This document shows, in pieces, positions 1 to 8,665 of a DNA stretch of 64,000 bases. Position 1 is the stretch's first letter; the number at the start of each line of letters is the position of its first letter. The translations under genes were made by a program, and so were the position numbers. This stretch comes from Phytophthora colocasiae (Eukaryota; Oomycota; Peronosporomycetes; Peronosporales; Peronosporaceae), in contig JAGKQI010000009.1 in the NCBI GenBank assembly GCA_018806915.1, positions 434,001-498,000 on the forward strand. The letters are read 5' to 3'. The notes under the pieces are model-generated. The model did no database searches. It was not told where the DNA came from and saw only the letters and a program-made list of their open reading frames with translations.

Positions 1-493
1 AAGGAAGCGTGACCGCACGCGATACGCCTGGTTAGGCGGAGCAAACACTTGCGTGAGCTTGGCCTTTAGCTCGCCCCATGTGGGGAAGGCCGCTTCCACC
101 GACGTCCCAGACGTCAAGGCCCATTCTCGCGCTCTTCCTTCGAGCTTAGAGATGGCAAACGCCACGCGTTGACCCTAGGGCGGCCCCCATGACCATTTCG
201 ACCTCTCGGGTCCACAACAGGAGGTTCTCCCCTTCCTTCCCGTGGAAGGTCTTCACGCTGAGCGTGACGGGCTTAGCTCTCGGAGCAGGGGTAACCCCTT
301 TTAAATTCCGCTGAATGTGCTCGACGAGAGCGTTTTCGTACGAGGCAAATGCCTCGAGGCGCGCGTTAACGGCCTCCGGCCCTTGGGACGCAAGGTGCGC
401 CGTACCTTCCGGGCCCAGCAAGGACGTAAGCTTGTTAAGCGTGTCCCGCTGACTCGGAGTCAAGTGAGCGTAAGCTTCTGGCTCCATTCTCAC
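1..493 (-). pseudogene. Element A gag, 5' part, frameshifted (copy 1)
   Basis: Capsid gene of a leftward Ty3/gypsy element, truncated by the window edge. The protein starts with the codon at 491-493 or 485-487 ([11 protein letters not shown]). It has an N-terminal helical part and then the retrotransposon-gag core ([19 protein letters not shown]), in which a Trp and an acidic pair precede the conserved helix. An 11-bp deletion near 175 breaks the frame here. In the undeleted frame the downstream sequence continues as [15 protein letters not shown] and ends in a typical gag stretch up to base 1, which supports the family call. Copies 2 and 3 lack the deletion but lose this continuation at the junction. 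Confidence 0.75.
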
Positions 494-544
494 AGAGAAA
501 CAGTCTTCAACTCAGGAGTTGGATTGACTACAAGTGCTACCAGA

Positions 545-960
545 TGCAGCGGGGCTGCGTAGGTGTGCACGGTACAGAGGAAGTTTAGTTGACTCGTAGA
601 GTCCTGCTTGCAAGGCACTAGCCTTCGGTTCTATACCAAGTAGTCCACTAAATACGGGACTCACAGAGTCAGTGTCCCTATAACAAAGGACTAACACTAA
701 CTATGTAAAATGCAAACTGATTTTTATTGACTTTATTGCCCTAATCCTAAATGTAACGGATTTAGTATCTAGCATACTAAATCCTAATCAAAATGCAACG
801 TGAGGCTCTGAGGCCATCTACGTATCTACTCGTGTGTGCCACACCATTATGTACCCACATAAATGTATCCATGAGTGTCACACATCATTGTGTACCCACA
901 TAAATGTATCCACGTGTGTCACACACCAACGAGAAACATTCGTGTAACATCCCCGTTACA
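545..960 (-). repeat. Element A 5' LTR (copy 1)
   Basis: LTR of 416 bp read leftward. On the minus strand it begins TGTAACGGGG and ends CCCCGCTGCA, giving a 10-bp imperfect terminal inverted repeat with TG/CA ends. Two bases beyond its end, the minus strand reads TGGTAGCA, a plausible start of a tRNA primer-binding site, and the gag start follows about 50 bp later. Inside are a ~41-bp direct repeat (about 834-914, core gtacccacataaatgtatcc) and an 11-bp-arm hairpin at 758-784. Copies 2 and 3 carry 6 extra bases near 17355 and 34077. The other LTR is not in the window. Confidence 0.75.
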
Positions 961-2107
961 ACATCTCCTTGCTCAGTACCATCCGCCAACAATACAGCAA
1001 CTGTCAGCGGAATCGACATTATCATTAACTAATTGCCAGCCACACACTACCTAGACAACCTTGTTGATCATGCTGACACCGAGGTCCAAGTGTTTCAAGC
1101 AGAAGATCTACTTCTTGTTCTTAGCCTTCACAGCATACACAGCCGTCGTTGAGCAGATGGCAAATGCATCCACTTTCCTGTCACTGAACACAGCGAACGC
1201 ATTCGTGGTGACGGTAACCCCGTAACCACAGCCTCCACCACGACGATTTCCAAGTCATTGAGGGCGTGAGTGGCTTATACGGGCCATCTTCGCTGTTGTA
1301 TACCAACCAGATGACGACGCAGGTGAGTATTAGACTCTGCGCGTACATTTTGCCGTTGTTGCCTCCCCTCCCGCTCTAATGGGATCCGTGAACTCACTAG
1401 ACCGTTGTGTAATCAAACTGCTTCCGCACGATTATTCTTTAAATCAAAATAGTGACAGAATGATGGCTGTCGACGGGTTGGCAGGTCGACGTCGCTCGAT
1501 GACTGTGGGACGTCAGGACGTCATCTGAGTCGACACCGCGAAGTCGACAGCTCTACACAATTTGCATGATATGCACAGTTCACAGTTCTTCGGCCCCTGC
1601 TCACCTATCCAAAGCAATCCGATACTTCAAAAGTATTCTTCGTGCTACAGCAAGATACGTATTAATTGAGTTCACTTACAGCAGCGAAATACTAACAGTA
1701 ATTCCTCTGGTTGCCCAAATTAAATAAACTCTTTGACAATTACTGTCGGAGTTAATTCATTTGAGATAAAATAAAATTTTGTGTTTACTATTTTTATTTT
1801 GGTCGACACATATGATTTTTTGGTACCTCGAGCTCCGTAACCTCGAGCTCCATAGATTTTCCCGTTCTTAGCGGCCCTACACTCGCCATTCTGCCAGGTT
1901 TCCCTTGTACTTTTTTCCCGCCAATTTTTTGTACTCGGAATTCTGCCATTGTACTTGGAATTCTACCGATGTGAACTCGGGTTTCGGCCGGCGCTGGCGG
2001 TATTGTCGGTAACCGGTGTGTGTACTCGATTTCAGGCTTCCAGTACTCGAGATTAGTCCGCACCCCACAAGTACCAAGGAAATCGCTACCAAGTTGCAGT
2101 TAAACGT
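961..2107. other. Unassigned non-coding stretch between A LTR and effector relic (copy 1)
   Basis: No convincing gene. Features visible: a cluster of GTCGAC sites at 1487-1550, an AT-rich part at 1700-1800, and a 15-bp near-direct repeat (cctcgagctccgtaa / cctcgagctccatag) at 1826-1855. The two overlapping minus-strand ORFs at 1794-2185 have no recognisable motif and are probably chance. The stretch is likely decayed element sequence that replaced the start of the effector gene. Confidence 0.4.
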
Positions 2108-2514
2108 GTGGCACATGAACGGACAGAGTCGGATGAAGAGTTCAACATCCTCAAACTGAACAAAATGGGGCATAAGATCTTCCATAGCCCAAAATTGAAA
2201 ACCTGGGTTGCTTATGTCCGGAAACTATGCAGCTACATGCGACGACCGAACGAGTTTTCTGCTATTGTAGAGTTGGAGAAGCGTTTGGCACGGCGAAGTT
2301 GGCAGCAATGCTTGCGAGTTCGAAGGAGAGTGCCAAGACGGAAACCACAAAGCAATTTCTCTCGAGGTTGCAGAAGTCACAGTTCAAGATGTGGCTGGTT
2401 GGGAAGCAAAATCCCACGGATGTCAGTGAGATGTTGGCAAAGAGCTCCAATCTTGACAACGCGAAGGTGATTCGTGATTATCAAGGTTACTTCACAGCAA
2501 ACGCTGCTTACTAG
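2108..2514 (+). pseudogene. WY-domain (RXLR-class) effector relic, frameshifted (copy 1)
   Basis: C-terminal part of a secreted host-targeted effector of the Phytophthora WY-domain type. The signature is the alternation of a Trp-containing helix (SPKLKTWVAYV) and later helices with QFKMWL, followed by NPTDVSEMLA and the terminal VIRDYQGYF. This is the repeating pattern of WY modules. A missing T near 2287 splits the frame. No ATG, signal peptide or RXLR motif lies upstream: the frame hits a stop 54 bases before the GTG at 2108, with unassigned DNA beyond. An acidic DEE stretch sits near the start. It is a non-functional relic by sequence. Confidence 0.65.
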
Positions 2515-4345
2515 CAGGGTTTGATGCATTTTTTGCACGAAATAATACGGCTATGGGCTGTGGGACGACGCAGAACTGACACTTGAAGCTCACCTTCTAA
2601 GTGATAGTGCGTCGTTGTGGCTACCACATAGATATATACCAAAACGAGGTTTTGGAAGGCACCCAATTTGTAATTGTTTTCGAGTGCTGCATGATGAATC
2701 TGGCATTTAGCTGTACTTCATGAGTACGTATGTGTGTGTTGGGGGGGGATAATGTTGTCTACATTTAGGCGAAGTTCGTATTTCAAAAGCATAGAATCCA
2801 CAGTTGTTGCCGTATCGCTGACACTAAAACTTAACACGGTCGTCATCGTGCTTAAAATGCAAACTTGTCGCTGGATTACGCCTGGAGTCAAGCTGTGGTC
2901 ACCACGGAGCGTGAGCGAGGAGTGGGCGTGAGCTCAGAGACGCTACAGCGATGGGGGCTGGCACACGCCTTGAAGCGAATGGAGGGCAACAATTTCATGA
3001 CTGATGTTCTACTGGACTTGGTGCACATAGCATGAGGCTGTAGTGGGCAAAGGCACGCGTTTCACGACTGCATGAAGCGGGAAAGACCTGGGGCACGCAG
3101 GTCTAAGTAGCTAGTTCAAGTTTGCTCGTTAGTTTTATTGTGCTTTACAAGAGTTTTGGCATACGAATAGCGCCTCTAAATCAACGACAAATCCTAAAAG
3201 TTTATCCCACAATGGGACGTAACACAACGTTAAAAAATGTGTTTTTAGACGCTAGCAACGGAGTGCCGCATTTAAAATCTAACAAGCGTTCTTACCACCC
3301 TTGTGGTACGTATCATACGTTTTTTAGTGAGAAGATTGCACTAACGCGTGCTGCGAGGGTAGTTTTGTAAAGCGCTATTACAATGTCTCTTCCTTTGCCT
3401 GACGAGTTGCAGGTTCATTTAACGGTGAAGTTTGGGCATCCATACACAAACAGCAGGTCCATTCATGGGGCACCGATTATATTTACTTTCATGCCTCGGG
3501 ATGGACACGTTGTTCTTCGAGCCAAAATCGCCAACGAGCCGGAACACTCTCCCTTGCTCTCTTAGTTAGAACTTTACGCGTGAGACCAAGGTCAAATCGC
3601 AAAGCTCTGCATATTGTTGCAGTCGAAACGTTGGGTTACGTCTTAAGAGCTTCTTGGAGTTCCTCGATATAGAAACAGGGTGTTCCTCCACAAACCCTTT
3701 GACAAACTTGATGCATTGAAGAGGCCACCGTGTCTTTCATTTATTTGCACGTTTTGTTTTTAAGCATGACGTTTCCACAGCGCCTGAAGAGCAAACCCCA
3801 TCGCGAAATTGACCGTGTAGAAACTCCTATCACTGACGCTACAACCGCTAGGTCCATATCGTAGAGGTACGTTAGAACGATAGACCGCCAACGCATGTCA
3901 ATTGAAATTGTCATCTTGCTGTAAACTCTGACTAAAGGAGAGTGTTAGAGTATTCTAGACGTGGGTTTGACGCTTTTACTACAGCCATTCAACGAAAATC
4001 GGCCTCAAAATAACTTAACTCTTCACTTTAGACAGTTATTCAATGTTTATTCGAAGATGGCTCGCTTTAACTCAACGTTGGAGCCATCTTCGAGATTTGC
4101 TAAAACAACGAATTAGCCTGTGGTTTAGCCACAACGCGTGCAAGGCACAATACATGTTCATTAAAAAAACTTTACTTCTAAGGATCACCCCGGGTTTCGC
4201 GACAAAGCTAGCTTTGCGCTTTCTGAAGCGTAAGTTTCCGGAAGTCGAAGACTCTCCGGTCCGAAAGTTTCTTCCAAGATCTACTAAATACGACCTGTGA
4301 AAACGCATAAGTGCGAACTGAGCTAAGTTCGACTTAAGTTCGACT
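2515..4345 (+). other. Element B 5' region, non-coding (copy 1)
   Basis: No convincing gene between the effector relic and B gag. It holds the 101-bp segment shared with 51278-51378, a G-run at 2741-2748, and a strong hairpin at 4051-4093 (13-bp perfect arms tcgaagatggctc / gagccatcttcga, 17-nt loop) ~250 bp before the gag start. Small plus-strand ORFs at 3122-3370, 3383-3565 and 4043-4300 are kept in most copies but show no known motif. By position this should include the B 5' LTR and leader. The LTR end and primer-binding site could not be fixed. Confidence 0.45.
2866..2966 (+). repeat. 101-bp direct repeat flanking element B, left copy (unit 1)
   Basis: From tgtcgctggattacg to ggctggcacac. 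It matches 51278-51378 with 3 mismatches, and both copies start with TG. The left copy lies upstream of B gag and the right copy 41 bp after the B chromodomain stop, so it may be the beginning of the B LTR. Against this, it is coding-like: one frame is open through it and on to a stop near 3034. Confidence 0.6.
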
Positions 4346-4576
4346 ATGACGGTAGACTCGGATGGTGATGTGGAGATGTCGCTCCCCCAACCTATCTATG
4401 AAGTGATTCGTGCACCCGAATTGTCCAGCTGGGACCATGGTGCTCTGATAGAGTGGCTACGTGAGTGGGAACGCTACGTAGAGAAGACACGTCACCGCTG
4501 CACGACCACTGGAGAGACGTATGAGAACGTGGTGGCCACGGTTAAGGGTTGTGTGAAACGTAAGACACTCAGGAAC
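4346..4576 (+). pseudogene. Element B gag, N-terminal exon-like fragment (copy 1)
   Basis: Starts MTVDSDGDVEMSLPQPIYEV and continues with a Trp-rich helical stretch (LIEWLREWERYVEKTRHRC) typical of oomycete gypsy gag. It ends at codons for KTLRN, where the MULE is inserted. Joining across the MULE, the next codons after the target duplication (from 7151) read LATYVLKKLADVSML in the same frame, so this is the left half of one gag gene. Element C at 53.1 kb has a related order of motifs. Confidence 0.75.
4568..4576. repeat. MULE target-site duplication, left
   Basis: ctcaggaac, repeated exactly at 7142-7150. A 9-bp duplication is the usual size for Mutator-like elements. In units 2 and 3 the pair lies at 21292-21300 / 23860-23868 and 38007-38015 / 40581-40589. 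Confidence 0.85.
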
Positions 4577-7141
4577 GACAAAATACTATAAACACACCAA
4601 GATGTAGCGTTAAGCACAGCAAAACCTTCATGCACACAGTGCAAGAGACAGTTTGCCAGCGCACGTCGAGCACGACAGATCCTGACTTCATCCCTCCCCC
4701 TCCCCCTGTTTCACGCTATTTGACGGTTTGACGCTATATCCCCAAGACGACGATGGGCGCTGCTGGAGCTCTAGGGCGATGACGGCTACTGCAGGAGCCC
4801 TAGGGCACGTAGGGATTACCCGTGGTGAGGTTGGCGCTGTGGAGGGTCAACGAAAGACTCGTGCGCGCTGCTGCTCGCGCTTGTGCGTGCTGCTGGTTGG
4901 GCTCACGATGCTGGTTTGGTTCGCGACTCGTGCGCGTTGCTGTTTGGGCTCAAAGGTCAGTTGAACTGCTGTCATTTCGAGGGTGTTTTATTTACAGCAC
5001 ATTAATCTATTCTACTGACAATGCAGGCCCATTTGCTCGTGGCCTTCCTGCAGCTTGGCCAGATACGCCCCCGCGTTTCCGCTTGTTGCTCCCCCGATAG
5101 ACTAGCGTATCTCGACCAGCAGCGTCAACACCTCCTACAGTTCCAAGAGCATACAGTAAGTGCACACAGGAAGCCTGCTTCGACCACAGGCGACACGGAC
5201 TCGATATCTACTGCCCAGCCAGCTGGCATCCCTAACAGCTCCATTCGCGTGCTTTCGACTCCAATCTGAGCGGAGACGGGTAGGTCTTCTCGAGAGCGGC
5301 GCTCGTTGACGTTAAACACGTGGATTGCCGGAGATGCTTGAACGTTAACGATATGATTCGCACATTCCGAGTTCGAACCGAGCAGAAATGCGATGGTGTT
5401 GCGCTCGGTCTTGTACTCGCGAAGCAAGCCAGCTCGAGCCATAGCGCTAGCGCGCCTAACCATGCGCTCATCAACTCCAGGCTCCAAAGCAAAGGCACGA
5501 GCACGCACACTTTCACCTCGGCACAGGACGAGAAGCTGCTCAATGAGGGCGCCAACCATCAGCTTGCGCCTTAGCGTGACGTCACGCTTAATAGCGGCGT
5601 TGTACGTCTCACAGGGGTTGTTAGTGGTGGCATTGCCGCCCAGCGTATGATAACATTGCCATCGCCACACACGATCGTTTAACCACACCGTTCTGAAGTA
5701 GCTAACGAACCGATCTAGCTGAGTGTATCCTTCCCATTTTTGAAGAATCTCATCCTTGCGCTCTTGAAACTCCAAATCGAATCTGGAAAAGTGCATTTCG
5801 TGAACGTCGCGCATTATCATTGCTGCGATGCTGGTGTCGAAAGCCCGTGTTTTCTCGTAGATCTTCTTAGCCACATGAAAGTAGCACATCAAAAACTTAT
5901 ACGGGCTGCTGTCTCCTCCAAAACTTTCATTAAGCGCATTTCATTGCGCGCTATCGGCATTTCCCATTGCGAAATGAACGCGAAACGGCCTTCCAGTCAC
6001 TTCAAAAAACACTTTTGACAGCATTGACAGAACCTCAGCGTACTGAGGCTGCTGCTGCTGGGACACAATAAAAATTGCAAGAGGATGAAACTTTCTTGCA
6101 CGATCCGAAATCCCAATTACTATAACCGGGTACCCAGTCTGGGTGAGCTTGTACGTGGCGTCCACGTGCAAAATGAAAGAAGCAGGATCACGGTCAGCTT
6201 GACGGAGCAGCTTTTTCGTGATCCCAACCACAAAAGGGTGAGCATCGCTCCCATTTCCGACAACTGGTCTGCCATCGCTATCCGTTCGCCACATAAACGT
6301 GAAAGCTGCATTGTCTTCTTCGCGCCTGTAAAACCCGTTTCACGTAGCTTCAGGCGAATAGCGCCCATGCGGTCACTGCCGCCCAGCGTTGTCGTAACAT
6401 GGTGGTAAACAAAACGCTGGACAGCAGAGGCGGTGGAGCTGTTTCCTCATCGAGGCCAAAGCGCTGAATTAGCGCTCTCCAAATACGAACAGGGCGTAGA
6501 CCCTGCGTGGCCCAGTCTCGGGCGAGTTCCTTCATGGTAGGCGTTAGGCGAGGCCTGGCGTGGGCTCGCACGTGGGTAACGTGCGAGAAGAGCTCGTCCA
6601 CGGCCACCACATCGTGCTCCTGGCACGAACGGACGCGCCCACGCCATGGGCACGGTGTAGCTGATACTGCCGCAGAGCACGCTTCGCACCTACAGCGTAG
6701 CAGCTGCGTCCGCATCGCGTGCGTAGCAGCATCAGCGCAGACATTGCACTGGCCAACGTCACTCCATGCAATGGAGAATGCTTTGAGCGAGTCCAGCAGT
6801 ATGTCGGCGTCCGAGCGAGGCATGCTTGGGGTGAGGTGGTCCAGGAGAGCGGCCAAGGCATTGGGGAGGAACTGGATGGCGAGGGAGGGGGGGAGGTGCG
6901 TATTGCAGAGTGAGCCAGCAGTACTTTGTCAGAATTGCACTAGATCCTATTGGATAAAACTGGTTTTTGCGATGAATATGATTGAATAAAAATACATTGT
7001 CGTGAGACCAGTAGATTAGTGGTTGTGGCGCGATGTATGTAGTGGCGGTCTCTCTTTGTACGTGGAGCTAGTGGATTTTACTGTGCTGGTGAATGTGTAC
7101 TGTGCCTGTTATGGTTTTTGCCGTGAAAAGGACACGTCCTC
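4577..7141 (-). mobile_element. Mutator-like element in B gag (copy 1)
   Basis: 2565-bp insertion bounded by the 9-bp duplication. It carries one transposase gene on the minus strand. The ends read gacaaaatactata on the left and, on the complementary strand of the right end, gaggacgtgtcctttt. I see no convincing terminal inverted repeat, so it would belong to the MULEs with degenerate or absent TIRs, or its ends have decayed. The first ~430 bp are non-coding. Confidence 0.8.
5007..6861 (-). pseudogene. MULE transposase, broken (copy 1)
   Basis: DNA-cutting transposase of the Mutator superfamily. N-terminal part (6861 to ~6330): a Cys/His-rich zinc-binding region (CNVCADAATHAM, then CRCEAC and PCPW). 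The MULE catalytic domain follows: FILHVDATYKLTQTGYPV holds the first Asp, CYFHVAKKI the central block and NNPCETYNAAIKRD the Glu. Where relatives usually carry the second catalytic Asp, the sequence is MGNADSAQ, with Asn in the expected place. A SWIM-type zinc finger (ASCVHLLYAL in another frame) ends the protein. Breaks: a frameshift near 6330, one before the SWIM finger near 5190, a 2-bp loss near 6428 and a TGA at 5941-5943, the last two private to this copy. Confidence 0.8.
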
Positions 7142-7150
7142 CTCAGGAAC
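7142..7150. repeat. MULE target-site duplication, right
   Basis: ctcaggaac, matching 4568-4576. Removing one copy and the element restores an uninterrupted gag reading frame across the site, which independently supports the boundaries. Confidence 0.85.
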
Positions 7151-7365
7151 CTGGCTACCTACGTTTTAAAGAAGCTGGCGGATGTTAGCATGTTGACATC
7201 ATGAGAGCCGTGCAGGCCCGTTGCTGCACTCTCAAGAATAAGTTCGTACCTGATGTTACGTCTCGGTTCCGTCAGAAGCTCAAGGTGGACCTATCAATTG
7301 ATGACTGTGACGCGCGGATTTTCCTCTACTATGAGGACTTTAAAGGTATGGAGGATAATGGTCTG
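7151..7365 (+). pseudogene. Element B gag, middle fragment (copy 1)
   Basis: Continuation of B gag after the MULE. It reads YVLKKLADVSML, then after a 1-nt frameshift near 7200 RAVQARCCTLKNKFVPDV and IDDCDARIFLYYEDF. The block with VPD, a basic stretch, an acidic DD and EDNG matches the gag of element C (VPDIDYKMRNKLRMNL, then IEDNGW near 53384-53401). The fragment stops where the gag of element D begins. About 750 bp of B, as judged by C, are missing between here and 14570. Confidence 0.7.
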
Positions 7366-7367
7366 AG

Positions 7368-8665
7368 CCTCCGAAGAACGAGTTCAGATCGAGAGCGGAG
7401 TTTCTCGATCTGCAACAGGGCAAGGATGATGTTCACACCTTTGCCCAGCGTGCTCGATACTTGGTATCGAACATAGTGGCCAACCCGATCGACGAGGCCA
7501 CCAAGGTCGTCACGTTCATGAAGGGACTAAGAGATGGTCCGGTCAAAACATATCTCTTTCGAGAGTATCCGAATACTCTCGAAGAAGCGATCAGCCTTGC
7601 GATGCAAGAGGAGTTTAGCCAGCGTCAAGCTAAACTCCATGCAGAACGCCGAAGCCGGCGCGTCCTGTTTCGAAGACGGGAGGTCCAGAACCTATGGACC
7701 TCTCGAGTGCTACGACTGCTGGTCAACAGCAGCGTAAGAACGTCAAGGTTCGATGTTACCTGTGTGGTAACATCGGTCACTATGCACGCAAGTGCACAGC
7801 GGGCGGGCGTTCAAAAAAACGCCAAGGACCAGTAGGCGCGGGGCGTCCTACTGGTAATGCAGTCTCGCGTGTCGAACTCGGACACGCGACGTTGAAGGCT
7901 GCTGCCCCCAGCGAGAAGGTTTCTCGCTGCGAGATGCAAGATGACAAGCCAGACCTTGTCATCCTGAACGTGATGTCGAAGAGAGTGAACTCTCTTCGTG
8001 CCCTAGTGAAATCGGGCGCGTCGAACGACTTTGTTCGACAGGGAAGTCTTCGAAGGCTTGACTTCGAAGAGACCGACACGCCTCGCGGCGTGTTGGAGGT
8101 GCGGTTGGCAACAGGTGCCACCGTGAGGACTGAGAAGCGCGTAGTCCGTGTGCGCTTCTCTTACAAACGAAGGACGTTTGTAGAAGACCTTATCGTCTTG
8201 GATCTAGACGATGAGATCGACTTGGTATTAGGCATGCCGTGGCTTGCACGGTATGACCCGGTGATCAACTGGGAGAAGCGTACGCTCGTACGCTTCAACA
8301 ACACATGCGCGACAAAGAGCGATGTCCCTGTCAGTGCTGCACATGCACCGGCCGGTGCATGTGAATCCCCAGTTGAGGCAGCAGCGGCCGCCGCTGCCTC
8401 CGATCGCCGCCGGCGACCATCAACGACTCCGGGAGTCGTTGTGAGAAAATGTGTGTCGACTCAGAAATCTGAGCCGAAGGGTCGCGGTCACATGAGTGAT
8501 GCTCAGATGAATGTGAATCACCTGACGCGTAAACATCTGAATGATGTTTGTCACATGAGTGATGGTCAGGTGAATCGCATTCACCTGAGAGAAGGTAACA
8601 TACCGGTATCCTTAGAGGTACTTCAAGGGTCGCACCGACGACGTCGCGTTAACTCTGGGAGTTGA
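7368..8665 (+). pseudogene. Element D gag-protease (copy 1)
   Basis: Gag remnant starts PPKNEFRSRAEFLDLQQG, the second half of the retrotransposon-gag domain (AQRARYLVSN and VVTFMKGLRDGPVKTYLF). A CCHC zinc knuckle follows, RCYLCGNIGHYARKC near 7750-7794. Then comes an aspartic protease: SGASNDFV with its flap and LDLDD.IDLVLGM. Two defects are private: an indel near 7642 splits the frame, and the catalytic codon reads AAA (LVKSGAS, 8009-8011) where the other copies have GAC (LVDSGAS). The protease frame ends at 8665, while the next pol frame is already open upstream of this stop, so gag-PR and pol overlap in different frames. Confidence 0.8.

Noticed and set aside
1794..2185. Two overlapping minus-strand ORFs repeated in all units
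   Set aside because: No motif, no coding-like composition, and they run over low-complexity direct repeats and the effector start.
3122..4300. Three small plus-strand ORFs repeated in the units
   Set aside because: No recognisable domain, and one of them is broken in unit 3. Kept only as a note in the B 5' region.
5320..6989. Plus-strand ORFs across the MULE (up to 160 codons)
   Set aside because: Shadows of the transposase on the other strand. They show none of the expected motifs.
6900..7370. A 5' LTR of element D
   Set aside because: No stretch here resembles 14095-14554. B gag reads directly into D gag, so D is 5'-truncated.
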